This document shows, one piece after another, positions 24,569-33,129 of a stretch of DNA of 39,740 nt. The position numbers and the translations under genes were made by a program. Each line of letters starts with the position of its first letter. Position 1 is the stretch's first letter. The stretch covers positions 1 through 39,740 of the forward strand of contig NZ_JAKZLA010000007.1 of assembly GCF_022808775.1 (NCBI RefSeq), written 5' to 3'. Under the pieces are notes generated by a model that saw nothing but the letters and a program-made list of their open reading frames with translations, ran no database searches and was not told the DNA's origin. The DNA comes from Geothrix terrae. GTDB lineage: Bacteria > Acidobacteriota > Holophagae > Holophagales > Holophagaceae.

Positions 24569-26323
24569 TCAGGCCAGGGTCACCTCCTGGTGCCGCTCGT
24601 AGGCGGGTTCCGGCGCGGGGTCGGCCGGCAGGTAGCAGGGGTTCCACATGGCCGCCGCCACGGCGCCCGGGATGTCCTCGTCCGCCAGGGGACGGGCCGC
24701 CACGCCCATCTCCCGGGCCTCCCGCACCACGGCCGCGGCCACGTGGGCCGTGACCTCCCGGATCCGGCCGGCGGAGGGGAAGAGGCTCCCCACAGACAGG
24801 TCCTCGGGCCGGACCTCCTCGGCCAGCTGCCGGGCGGCGGCGGCGAACATCCCGTCGGTCACTTCGCAGGCCTCGGCCACCAGCACACCCAGGCCCACAC
24901 CCGGGAAGATGAAGACGTTGTTGCTCTGGCCGATGCGGTATTCCCGCCCTTCGTAGGCCACCGGATCGAAGGGGCTGCCCGTGGCCACCAGGGCCCGGCC
25001 CTCGGTCCAGGCGAGGACATCCCTGGGCTTGGCCTCCGCCTTGCTGGTGGGATTGGACATGGGCAGCACCACGGGCCGCTCCACCTGGGCGGCCATCGCG
25101 CGGATGGCCTCCTCCGTGAAGGCCCCGGCGGTGCCGGAGGTGCCGATGAGCATGGTGGGCTTGAAGGCCTTCATCACGGAGAGGAGATCGCGCTTCTGGC
25201 CGCGCCCAAGGCCCATGCGCTCGGCCAGGGCCACCGGCCAGGCGAAGTCCCGCTGCAGCGGATCCAGGCTGGGGTCGTCCTCCACCAGGAGCCCCTGCAC
25301 GTCGAGGTTGGCCATGGCCAGCACCAGGTCCTCCCCTTCGAGGCCCTCCCGTCGCAGCGTCGAGCGGACCAGCCGGGAGATGCCGATGCCCGCGGCGCCC
25401 GAGCCCAGGAAGAGGACCCGCTGCCGCCTGAGGGGCGTGCCCGTGGCCCGGGCCCCCGCCAGCAGGGCTGCCACGCCCACCGCCGCCGTGCCCTGGATGT
25501 CGTCGTTGAAGCTGGTGAGCACCTTCCGGTAGCGGTCGAGCAGGTGGAAGGCGTTGAACTTCTTGAAGTCCTCCCACTGCAGCAGGGCCTTGGGGAAGAC
25601 TTGGCGGACCGCATGCACGAACTCGTCCACCAGGGCGTCGTACTCCGGGCCCCTCAGACGGCGGGAGCGCCAGCCGAGGTAGAACTCATCCTCCAGCAGA
25701 TCCAGGTTGTCCGTGCCCACGTCCAGGCTCACGGGCAGGGTCTGCCAGGGCGGAATGCCTGCGGCGGCGGTGTAGAGGGCCAGCTTCCCGATGGGGATGC
25801 CCATGCCGCCCACGCCCTGGTCGCCCAGCCCCAGGATGCGCTCGTTGTCCGTCACCACGATGAGCCGGATGTCGTCGAAGGCTGCGTTCCTCAGCACATC
25901 CGCGATGTGGCCGCGGTGCTCGGGCGTGATCCAGATGCCCCGGGCCCGGCGGAAGATGTGGCTGAACTCCTGGCAGGCCCGCCCCACGGTGGGGGTGTAG
26001 ACGATGGGGAGGAACTCCTCGATGTGGTCGATGAGCACCCGGTAGAACAGGTGCTCATTGCGGTCCTGGAGGGCCGCCAGGCCGATGTACTTCTCCAGCG
26101 GGTCCTGCTTGCGCTGGATGCTGGCGTACACCCGCCGGGCCTGCTGCTCCATGCTGGTCACCGCGTGGGGCAGCAACCCATCCAGGCCAAGGGTCAGGCG
26201 CTCCTCCTGAGAGAAGGCCGTCCCCTTGGTGTACATGGGGTTGCGCAGGAGCCGCACGCCTCGGAAAGGCACGGCCAGGCGCTTCTTGCCGCTGGGTTCG
26301 CATTCCACACCGAAGCGTTCCAT
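24569..26323 (-). CDS. maeA: NAD-dependent malic enzyme (SfcA/MaeA type)
   Basis: 584 residues, the long form found in E. coli MaeA and eukaryotes. It oxidatively decarboxylates malate to pyruvate. Visible features are RNPMYTKGTAF (27-37), the catalytic tyrosine in VYTPTVG (Y109), the catalytic lysine in GIPIGK (K180), metal-binding WEDF (E251, D252) and FNDDIQGTA (273-280). An NAD fold begins FLGSGAAG (305-312). ATG at 26323 is preceded by GGAGGAGG, which rules out the 13-codon longer frame. Together with aceA nearby it fits growth on C2/C4 acids. The 160-base gap from purM contains a CCCGGC/GCCGGG hairpin (26452-26468) without a T-tract. Confidence 0.94.
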   Translation of the reverse strand: MERFGVECEPSGKKRLAVPFRGVRLLRNPMYTKGTAFSQEERLTLGLDGLLPHAVTSMEQQARRVYASIQRKQDPLEKYIGLAALQDRNEHLFYRVLIDHIEEFLPIVYTPTVGRACQEFSHIFRRARGIWITPEHRGHIADVLRNAAFDDIRLIVVTDNERILGLGDQGVGGMGIPIGKLALYTAAAGIPPWQTLPVSLDVGTDNLDLLEDEFYLGWRSRRLRGPEYDALVDEFVHAVRQVFPKALLQWEDFKKFNAFHLLDRYRKVLTSFNDDIQGTAAVGVAALLAGARATGTPLRRQRVLFLGSGAAGIGISRLVRSTLRREGLEGEDLVLAMANLDVQGLLVEDDPSLDPLQRDFAWPVALAERMGLGRGQKRDLLSVMKAFKPTMLIGTSGTAGAFTEEAIRAMAAQVERPVVLPMSNPTSKAEAKPRDVLAWTEGRALVATGSPFDPVAYEGREYRIGQSNNVFIFPGVGLGVLVAEACEVTDGMFAAAARQLAEEVRPEDLSVGSLFPSAGRIREVTAHVAAAVVREAREMGVAARPLADEDIPGAVAAAMWNPCYLPADPAPEPAYERHQEVTLA

Positions 26324-26483
26324 GGGACCTCCTCCGCCGGGACAGGAACTCCTCCAGGGCACAGGCCATGAAGTCGGTCCGCCCCCCTCGGAGAGCCTTC
26401 CCGCAGGCAGGGAGAGGCGGCCGGAAACCCGGGCAACGCCCCAATATGCGTCCCGGCTTCCGGCCGGGCCAACAATTGATGAT

Positions 26484-27521
26484 CTATCGGTAGCGAACGG
26501 CCCCGGCGCCCTTCACCAGCCGCCCCAGCACCCAGGCGGGCTCCTCGTCGGCGTGGAGGTGGGCCAGCACGTCGCCGGCCAGCTCGGGCTTCACCACCAG
26601 CACCATGCCCACGCCAAGGTTCAGGGCCTGGCGGGCGTCGTCGATCCCCAGGCCGCCCTTGGCCATGAGGAAGCGGAACAGGGCCGGGATCTCCCAGCTG
26701 GCGGTGTCGATCTCGGCATCCAGCGTCTTGGGCAGCACGCGGGGGATATTGTCGGTCAGGCCGCCACCGGTGATGTGGGCCATGGCCACCAGCTTGTGCG
26801 CCTTCACCAAGGGCATGACTGGCTTCAGGTAGCTGCGGTGGATGGCCAGCAGGGCGTCCGCCACCGTCCGGTCCATCCCGGGAAGGGTGTCCTTCACGTC
26901 GAGCTTCTCCAGCTCGAAGCAGACCTTGCGGGCGAGGGAATAGCCGTTGGTGTGCAGGCCCGAGCTGGGCAGGCCGATCAGCACATCGTCCTCGGCCATG
27001 GCGTCGAGGCGCGGCAGCAGGTCGGCCTCGTCCACCACGCCCACGATGGTGCCGGCCACATCCACTTCGCCCTCGGCATAGACACCCGGCATCTCCGCCA
27101 GCTCGCCGCCGATCAGCGCTGAGCCCGCCGCCTGGCAGGCGGTGGCCATGCCCTTGACGATCTGCTCGATGACCTCGGGCTCCAGCCGCTGGGCGGCGAT
27201 GTAGTCCAGGAAGAACAGGGGCCGGGCGCCCTGCACCAGGATGTCGTTGATGCAGTGGTTCACCAGATCCTGGCCCACCGTGTCCCAGATGCCGGCCCGC
27301 CGGGCCACCTTCATCTTGGTGCCCACGCCGTCCATGCTGCTGACGAGGATGGGCTTGGCCTCGGGGAACTGGGCGCTGTAAAGGCCGCCGAACAGGCCGA
27401 TGTCGCTGCGGACGCCGGGGGTCTTGGTGGCCTTCACCAGGGGCTTGATGCGCTTCAGGGCCTCGTCCTGGCGGTTGATGTCCACGCCGCTGGACGCGTA
27501 GCTGACCTTGGCTTCGCTCAT
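26484..27521 (-). CDS. purM: Phosphoribosylformylglycinamidine cyclo-ligase (AIR synthetase)
   Basis: 345 residues, standard length. ATG at 27521 (MSEAKVSYASSGVDI) has GAGAGG upstream. It makes aminoimidazole ribotide from FGAM and ATP, step five of purine synthesis. The family's VSSMDGVGTKM is at 60-70, followed by GGLTDNIPR and the LNLGVGM segment near the C-terminus. The usual partner purN is not adjacent. It is divergent from folE with a 91-base gap. Confidence 0.96.
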   Translation of the reverse strand: MSEAKVSYASSGVDINRQDEALKRIKPLVKATKTPGVRSDIGLFGGLYSAQFPEAKPILVSSMDGVGTKMKVARRAGIWDTVGQDLVNHCINDILVQGARPLFFLDYIAAQRLEPEVIEQIVKGMATACQAAGSALIGGELAEMPGVYAEGEVDVAGTIVGVVDEADLLPRLDAMAEDDVLIGLPSSGLHTNGYSLARKVCFELEKLDVKDTLPGMDRTVADALLAIHRSYLKPVMPLVKAHKLVAMAHITGGGLTDNIPRVLPKTLDAEIDTASWEIPALFRFLMAKGGLGIDDARQALNLGVGMVLVVKPELAGDVLAHLHADEEPAWVLGRLVKGAGAVRYR

Positions 27522-27597
27522 GACCTCTCCCGAATCCCCCATGATCCCACAGGCGGCATTTCGGGCCGATGCCAAACCTTCCCAGGCCGCCCGGGCG

Positions 27598-27603
27598 TAG
27601 ACT
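27598..27603 (+). promoter_or_regulatory. -10-like TAGACT just before folE (possible leaderless start)
   Basis: TAGACT ends 9 bases before the folE ATG, and no Shine-Dalgarno sequence is visible between them. This spacing would put the transcript start at or within a few bases of the ATG. No good -35 is seen. Confidence 0.4.
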
Positions 27604-27612
27604 GACCGGACC

Positions 27613-28188
27613 ATGGCCGACTCCCCCGTCCCGTCCTTCGACCGCGCCGCCTCCGAGGCCGCCGTCCGCGCCCTGCTGCGGGGCCTGGGGCAGGATCCGG
27701 ACGCGCCGGAGCTGCAGGAGACGCCCGCCCGGGTGGCGGAGTTCTGGGCCGAGCGGCTGGCGGGCTACGGCGTGGACCTGGCCGCCGAGCTGAAGCCCCT
27801 GCCCGGCGACCTGGCCCCGGTGCCCATCATCCTGGAGCGCATCCCCTTCGTGAGCACCTGCGAGCACCACCTGGCCCCCTTCGAGGGCCACGCCACCATC
27901 GGCTACCTGCCCGCCAATCCCCCTGTCGGTGGTGGCACCGTGGGCCTGTCCAAGCTCGTGCGCGTGGTGCAGGCCTACGCCGCCCGCCTGCAAGTGCAGG
28001 AGCGCATGGCGCGGCAGATCGCCGACGCCCTCCAGACCCACCTCCGCCCCGCCGCCTGGGGCGTGGACCTCGTGGCCGTCCACACCTGCATGGCCCACCG
28101 CGGCGTCCGCACCCCCGGCGTCCCCGTGCGGACCACCCTCCTGGGCGGCGCCTGGGAGACGAACCCGCCCGCACCGTTCAGGGGCTGA
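27613..28188 (+). CDS. folE: GTP cyclohydrolase I
   Basis: 191 residues. It converts GTP to 7,8-dihydroneopterin triphosphate, the first step to folate and, in some bacteria, queuosine or biopterin. Zinc ligands are clear: C83 and H86 in TCEHHLAPF, and C159 in HTCMAHRGV. GTVGLSKLVR (108-117) and the QVQERMARQIADAL helix are family hallmarks, and the enzyme is complete. The ATG at 27613 lacks a Shine-Dalgarno site and follows a TAGACT box closely, so it may be translated from a leaderless mRNA. Confidence 0.95.
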   Translation: MADSPVPSFDRAASEAAVRALLRGLGQDPDAPELQETPARVAEFWAERLAGYGVDLAAELKPLPGDLAPVPIILERIPFVSTCEHHLAPFEGHATIGYLPANPPVGGGTVGLSKLVRVVQAYAARLQVQERMARQIADALQTHLRPAAWGVDLVAVHTCMAHRGVRTPGVPVRTTLLGGAWETNPPAPFRG

Positions 28189-28235
28189 TCTGCCACCGTT
28201 CGGCGGAAGCCGGCCAGGATGATCCGGGCCCTGGG

Positions 28236-28241
28236 TATGCT
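28236..28241 (+). promoter_or_regulatory. -10-like TATGCT upstream of the first Fn3 lipoprotein gene
   Basis: TATGCT lies 31 bases before the ATG at 28273. The same hexamer lies 32 bases before the paralogous gene at 31008, each time downstream of shared CGTTCGGCGG and GGCCAGG blocks. The conserved placement supports a promoter. Confidence 0.45.
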
Positions 28242-28272
28242 GGGTCCGCTGTTCCCGGACCCGGAGATTCCC

Positions 28273-30264
28273 ATGACGCGCGCCCTCGGCCTCGGCCTCG
28301 GCCTGGCCTTCTGTCTGATGCTGCTTGGTTGCGGCGGGGGTGGCGGATCCTCCAGCCCCGCCACACCCGGGGCCCCCCAGCTCAACGCGACCTATGACCC
28401 CTACAAGGTCGAGATCAAGCTCACATGGACCGCAGCCGCCAGCAATATTGACGGCTACAGCCTGGAATACAGCTACAACTCCAGTGCCTATGCTCCGATC
28501 AACCAGACTCCGATCTTCGGCGGCGTGACCTCGGCCTCCCTCACGTTCACGTCAACGCCTCCCGAACTCGGGGTCTTCGATTTCCGGATCTGCAGCGTCT
28601 GGAATGGCGCCAAGGGGCCCTATTCCAACGTCGCGGAGATCAAGATTCCGATCGCCCCGCCGCCGTTCCTGGACGCGGTGTACTCCGCCACGGATGGGGG
28701 TGTCCACCTCAACTGGGCGTCGCCCTCCCTCCTCGCCGACCATAACGTCCTGGAGCGGGCTCCCTGTGACACCTCCGGCCACGTGTCCGGCTCCTGGTCC
28801 AGCCTGCCCCTGCCGTCTCCGCTGACGTCCACCTTCCTGGACACAACCGTGGTGGAGAGCCAGGGCTACCTCTACCGCGTCACCGCCTGGATGGGAACCC
28901 TTCCCAGCCCGACGACGGGTCCGACCCTCCCGGTGGTCATCCCGCCCCTGCCGCCGGTCTCCTTCGCCGCCCAGGCCCTTCCTGGAACCGTGGGGCTCAC
29001 TTGGGTGAACCAGAGCAAGACCGTCACCCAGATCCAGATCATCCGCCGCGTCCCGGGAATCCCGGGGACGACCGTCGTCCTCGCGACCCTTCCGGGCACC
29101 GCGACCACCTATCAGGACACCGGCCTCGCGCTCGGCTACTACGGCTACAGCCTCAGCATCTCCGATGGACGTACCACCGTCACGACCCAGGAAATCCTCG
29201 CGGCTCCGGCCAATCCTCCCGGGTCCCCCACCCTGACGGCGGCCACCCTGGCCCCCAGCCCGTACACGAGCGCCTCCGCCCTTTCCCCCAACGGCCTCTG
29301 GGCCTTCGGCACCCGGACGCCCTTCACGGCCCTCCCCGCCGACTGGGGAACCTGGCCCGCCTGGTCGCCGGCCAGCATGTTCTCCGCACCCGCCGAATTC
29401 CTGCAGTTGGACGCCCAATCCCGGCCGCACGTCCTCTACCAGAGCCAGACCTCCGTGGCAGATCTCCTCACCCATGCCTGGTTCGATGGCAGCACCTGGA
29501 CCACCGAGGTCGTGCAGACAATGCCCACGACCAGCAACGTCCTCGCCACCGCCTTCGCCCTGGACAAGACGGGCGCGCCCCAGGCGCTCCAGGACACGGG
29601 CCCAGGCGGCACCCTCGCCGGACTGGTGTACTCCCACAAGGTGGCGGGGGCCTGGATCCAGGAACCCCTCGACCCCTCGGCCGGGACGACCACCTTCCTT
29701 GGCACGCCGACCCTCTTCCTCGACGCCTCGGACACCCCCCATGCCCTCGTCGCCTCCTGGTCCAGTGCCCAGGCCCCCATCCGCGAGTACACCCGGAACG
29801 CCAACGGCACCTGGACCTCCCAGATCCTGCCCAACCCCCAAACTTCCGGTGGCTTCTACCATTTCCAGGATGGCGTGTGGGCGGACGCGGCCACGGCCTG
29901 GGTGGCCTACCAATCCTCGGACCCCAGCAACCCCTCGAACGATGGCTTCTGGGTCCAGCGGAAGGTGGCGGGCGCCTGGCAGCCGCCCATCCTCCTCAAG
30001 TCGTATCTGCACACGGGCACCCCGATCGACGGGATCACTCTGTCCCCGGATGGGACGCGGGTCGCGGCCGTGTTCAACACGACGAGCGGCCTGTACCTCA
30101 ACACCTGGACCGCCACGCAGGGATGGGTCGAGTGCCTGCTGCCGATCCCCCCGGACACCCAGCCCTTGCCCTACCTCAAAGCCGCCTTCGACGGCGCGAA
30201 CCACCTGCACATCCTGGTGAAGCCTTCCATCTTCAGCGGAAACCTGGTGGACCTGCACGAATGA
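28273..30264 (+). CDS. Lipoprotein with three Fn3-like domains and a propeller-like C-terminus, paralogue 1
   Basis: 663 residues. The lipoprotein signal (1-20) ends in lipobox LLGC with a following Gly/Ser linker. Three Fn3-like beta domains lie at roughly 28-125, 128-223 and 224-312; markers are LTWTAAASNIDGYSLEY, NVLERAPC with YLYRVTAW, and GLTWVNQS with TTYQDTGLALGYYGYSL. The C-terminal half has five repeats of a strand motif: LDAQSRPHVLY, LDKTGAPQALQ, LDASDTPHALV, LSPDGTRVAAV and FDGANHLHILV. These alternate with G-x-W strands such as DGSTWTTEV and AGAWIQEPL, suggesting a beta propeller. It ends VDLHE. A surface or periplasmic binding role is inferred; no enzyme motif was seen. GGAG lies 6 bases before the ATG. 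Confidence 0.75.
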   Translation: MTRALGLGLGLAFCLMLLGCGGGGGSSSPATPGAPQLNATYDPYKVEIKLTWTAAASNIDGYSLEYSYNSSAYAPINQTPIFGGVTSASLTFTSTPPELGVFDFRICSVWNGAKGPYSNVAEIKIPIAPPPFLDAVYSATDGGVHLNWASPSLLADHNVLERAPCDTSGHVSGSWSSLPLPSPLTSTFLDTTVVESQGYLYRVTAWMGTLPSPTTGPTLPVVIPPLPPVSFAAQALPGTVGLTWVNQSKTVTQIQIIRRVPGIPGTTVVLATLPGTATTYQDTGLALGYYGYSLSISDGRTTVTTQEILAAPANPPGSPTLTAATLAPSPYTSASALSPNGLWAFGTRTPFTALPADWGTWPAWSPASMFSAPAEFLQLDAQSRPHVLYQSQTSVADLLTHAWFDGSTWTTEVVQTMPTTSNVLATAFALDKTGAPQALQDTGPGGTLAGLVYSHKVAGAWIQEPLDPSAGTTTFLGTPTLFLDASDTPHALVASWSSAQAPIREYTRNANGTWTSQILPNPQTSGGFYHFQDGVWADAATAWVAYQSSDPSNPSNDGFWVQRKVAGAWQPPILLKSYLHTGTPIDGITLSPDGTRVAAVFNTTSGLYLNTWTATQGWVECLLPIPPDTQPLPYLKAAFDGANHLHILVKPSIFSGNLVDLHE

Positions 30265-30269
30265 CCCCT

Positions 30270-30300
30270 GGGCGGCGGACTCACCGCCCCGCTCAGCGGG
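30270..30300 (+). terminator. Possible terminator after paralogue 1
   Basis: Two overlapping stems: GGGCGG (30270-30275) with CCGCCC (30284-30289), and CCCGC (30288-30292) with GCGGG (30296-30300). They start just past the stop codon and are followed by T-rich but not T-only sequence. The stretch to 30382 is AT-rich and holds no other gene; it may contain the promoter of the next one. Confidence 0.35.
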
Positions 30301-30382
30301 TGATTCCATATCGTTTGTTCGTTAGATTTACTCCATCAACCGGGTTGTCTTATCACTAAATTTCATCCCAAGGGAGACCTAC

Positions 30383-30841
30383 ATGAAGATGCCAGGCGTC
30401 ATCTCTGGTTCCATTTGTCTATTGGCATCTACCGCCTGCATTCCGCCCATTCCGGATCTGACCCCGAAGCTATACCTTCACCCGGTCAAAGGCCCCATGG
30501 TCAATCTGCACCCGAACGCGGCTATCACTGGATTCTCAACGGGAATCGGCTCGGGCTCGATATCATTTCAATTACCCAGCGGAGAATCATGCAAAGGGCC
30601 ATGGGAGCCCATCCCTCAGGACCAAGCAGATTCCAACCTAGCCAGCTACTGGGATCTTGTTTATGGCGAGGGCTATTTCACCAGACACGTCCTCGGATCC
30701 AAGTGGCGCGGTAAATCCAAAATTACGGGCGACAAAGGTTCCGAGTTTCAGTTGGAATTCTATCGTGACACTCCCAAAGATTCGCCGTTGCTCGGCGTGG
30801 CAAAAGATACGGCCGGTAACGTTTACAAAGTGACCCAATAG
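30383..30841 (+). CDS. Small exported protein or lipoprotein of unknown function, atypical base composition
   Basis: 152 residues starting MKMPGVISGSICLLASTAC, a short signal with a possible but non-canonical lipobox (STAC). The mature part (PPIPDLTPKLYLHP onward) has mixed beta-type sequence, ending DTAGNVYKVTQ. I do not recognise a family. AAGGGAG lies 6 bases before the ATG. The gene and its upstream 80 bases have roughly 50% GC by eye, against about 70% in the neighbours. Codons such as AAA, TTT and ATT are frequent. It sits between two paralogous lipoprotein genes, which suggests insertion into a duplicated locus or retention of a foreign cargo gene. Confidence 0.65.
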   Translation: MKMPGVISGSICLLASTACIPPIPDLTPKLYLHPVKGPMVNLHPNAAITGFSTGIGSGSISFQLPSGESCKGPWEPIPQDQADSNLASYWDLVYGEGYFTRHVLGSKWRGKSKITGDKGSEFQLEFYRDTPKDSPLLGVAKDTAGNVYKVTQ

Positions 30842-30969
30842 GCTCGATCCCCCCCCTCAGCCCCACCCGCATAACCTCCCTCCCGGGAACCCCTGGCCAC
30901 CGGCCCGACCATTCGCCACCTGAAACCGCCCGTTCGGCGGTGTGGAGGCCTCCGGAGGCCAGGTGCCGA

Positions 30970-30975
30970 TATGCT
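30970..30975 (+). promoter_or_regulatory. -10-like TATGCT upstream of the second Fn3 lipoprotein gene
   Basis: TATGCT lies 32 bases before the ATG at 31008, matching the position before paralogue 1. Upstream are CGTTCGGCGG (30931-30940), a 14-base perfect palindrome GGCCTCCGGAGGCC (30947-30960) and GGCCAGG (30957-30963). The palindrome is absent before paralogue 1. Confidence 0.45.
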
Positions 30976-31007
30976 GCTCCCAAATGTCTCTATCTATGGG
31001 GAATGTC

Positions 31008-33008
31008 ATGAATCGGATCTGGGGCCTCAGCCTTGCACTCGGCCTGTTGCTCACCGGTTGCGGTGGGAGCGGCGGCGGCGGAACCACCTCCGCTCCCCCG
31101 GTCCCCGCAGGCCCGGCAGCCGTCCAGCTCCAGGCCACCTATGATCCGGCGCAGGTCCAGGTCACTTTGACGTGGACGCCCCTCTCCACCCCCATCGATG
31201 GGTACAACCTCGAAGCGCAGGTGAATGCAGGCTCCTTCACCCAATTGAATGACACCCTCATCCCGGCGGCGGCCACGGGCCTTCTCGTGACCTTTACGTC
31301 CAAACCTCCGGAGCTGACGAAGATCGGCTTCCGGGTCCAGGCCGTCCGGAATGGGATCGGCGGTTCCTTCTCCAACCTCGCCGAGATCCACATTCCTCTG
31401 GAGGCTCCACAGACGATCTCCGCCTGGTACTCGGGCTCTGATGGAGGCGTCTATGTGTCCTGGGACACGCCGTCCCTCTTGGCAGACCGCTACGTCCTGG
31501 AACGGGCCACCTGCGATGGCGCGGGTACGATCACCGGGCCCTGGACGGCGCTCTCGATGAGCTATGCCCTCGGGTCCCACTACACGGACGCCAACCTGGA
31601 CGAGACCTTGCAGTACCGCTATCGCGTGACCGCGTGGTCCGGTTCCACGTCGAGCAGCACGACCGGGCCGACCCTGCCCGTGGCCATCCCGCCTCTCGCC
31701 CCCACGGGACTGTCGGCGCAGCCGCTGGCCAATGCGATCGGGCTCAGCTGGGTCAACCGGAGCCAGGCTGCCACCCAGATCCAAGTGTTCCGGGGCGGTG
31801 TCGGAACCGCCAACACCCTTCTGGCCACCCTGCCACCCACGGCCACGAGCTACCAGGACACGGGGCTTTCGCTGGGCTACTACACCTACACCCTCGTGGT
31901 CACGAACGGAACCCTGTCCACCACCGGCCCCTGGATCACCTCGGCCCCCATCAACCCGACCGGGGCGCCGACCCTGGCATCCACCCCCATGGCAGGCAGC
32001 CCCCAGACCGACGTCGCGGCTTTGTCTCCGGCCGGCCTCTGGGCCCTTGGCGTCACCTCGCCGCTGGCCATCCCCGCCACCACCTGGGGTAGCTGGACCA
32101 GCTGGACCGCCCCGACCGCCGGCGGAGGAGCCTACGCGGTGACGGCCCCCCTCGCCCTGGGCCCCCAGTCGAGACCCCACACGATCTACCTGGCCACCTC
32201 CTCCATCGCGGAGGACCTGACCCATGCCTGGTTCGATGGGACCACCTGGCAGTCCGAGGTGATCCGTCACCTGGCCACCTCGCCGACCTACACCTTCCCG
32301 AGTGCCACCTTCACCCTGGACCAGGCCGGGATACCCCGGGTGCTCGAAGACACGGGCGCCACCAAGGGGTCCTTCGCCGCTCTGGCCCTTCATCAATGGA
32401 TCAATGGGGCCTGGACCCAGGAGCCCCTGTTCCCCGGCGGCGCAACCGACTGGTACACCGGCACACTGCGTCTCTCTGTGGATCCCGGCGACACGCTGCA
32501 CGCGCTCATCCCCACCTGGTACGATCTGCGGGCCCTCGACCGCCATGCGGACGGGACCTGGTCCGCCCAGACACTGCCGGACACCCGCCCTTGGGGGGGC
32601 GGCTATGCCTTCGCCGACGGGGTGTGGGCGAGCACCGACACCGCCTGGACGTTCTTCCAGGTCGCCGACGCGGCGAACCCGCTGAATGACGCTTTCTGGG
32701 TGCTCCCAAAGGTTGGAGGCGCGTGGCAGGCCCCGACCCTCCTGCGGTCCTTCCCCCACATGGGCATCACCCAGGCCAGTATTGCGTTGAGCCCGGATGG
32801 CACCCGCGTCGCGGCCGTCGTTGCCACGACGAATGGCCTCTACCTCTACACTCAGACGCCCCAAGGCTGGGTGGAGAGCCTTCTGCCGATCCCTCCGGGC
32901 GACCTGGCCTATCCGTATTTCAAGGTCGCCTTCGACGGAGGCAACCATCTGCACATCCTGGTGAGGCCCTCCGCTTACAACACGGCCATGGTGGACTTGC
33001 ACGAATAG
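31008..33008 (+). CDS. Lipoprotein with three Fn3-like domains and a propeller-like C-terminus, paralogue 2
   Basis: 666 residues, collinear with the gene at 28273. The signal ends in lipobox LTGC (Cys18) with a Gly/Ser linker. The three Fn3-like domains follow the same order, with LTWTPLSTPIDGYNLEA, YVLERATC with YRYRVTAW, and GLSWVNRS with TSYQDTGLSLGYYTYTL. The five C-terminal strand repeats are LGPQSRPHTIY, LDQAGIPRVLE, VDPGDTLHALI, LSPDGTRVAAV and FDGGNHLHILV. The shared ending is VDLHE. Identity to paralogue 1 is around half by eye and spread along the whole length, so this is a full-gene duplication with time to diverge. GGGGA lies before the ATG at 31008. Confidence 0.75.
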   Translation: MNRIWGLSLALGLLLTGCGGSGGGGTTSAPPVPAGPAAVQLQATYDPAQVQVTLTWTPLSTPIDGYNLEAQVNAGSFTQLNDTLIPAAATGLLVTFTSKPPELTKIGFRVQAVRNGIGGSFSNLAEIHIPLEAPQTISAWYSGSDGGVYVSWDTPSLLADRYVLERATCDGAGTITGPWTALSMSYALGSHYTDANLDETLQYRYRVTAWSGSTSSSTTGPTLPVAIPPLAPTGLSAQPLANAIGLSWVNRSQAATQIQVFRGGVGTANTLLATLPPTATSYQDTGLSLGYYTYTLVVTNGTLSTTGPWITSAPINPTGAPTLASTPMAGSPQTDVAALSPAGLWALGVTSPLAIPATTWGSWTSWTAPTAGGGAYAVTAPLALGPQSRPHTIYLATSSIAEDLTHAWFDGTTWQSEVIRHLATSPTYTFPSATFTLDQAGIPRVLEDTGATKGSFAALALHQWINGAWTQEPLFPGGATDWYTGTLRLSVDPGDTLHALIPTWYDLRALDRHADGTWSAQTLPDTRPWGGGYAFADGVWASTDTAWTFFQVADAANPLNDAFWVLPKVGGAWQAPTLLRSFPHMGITQASIALSPDGTRVAAVVATTNGLYLYTQTPQGWVESLLPIPPGDLAYPYFKVAFDGGNHLHILVRPSAYNTAMVDLHE

Positions 33009-33129
33009 CTCTGCAGCCCAGGAAAGCCCCCCAGGCAGGAGGTCCGAGTCCCGGCTCGCCCCTCCAGACTCGAGGACTGCACCGGAGGATGGACAGGCCC
33101 TGACGCATCCCTTCCGCTACCCTTCTGCC

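Noticed and set aside
26194-28098. A 634-codon minus-strand frame across maeA, purM and folE
   Set aside because: It is a shadow of three well-supported genes in other frames and is composed of repetitive Gly/Arg/Pro/His.
28552-30309. Long minus-strand frames antisense to both Fn3 lipoprotein genes
   Set aside because: They mirror the coding genes, lack ribosome sites and give Gly/Arg-rich sequence without domains.
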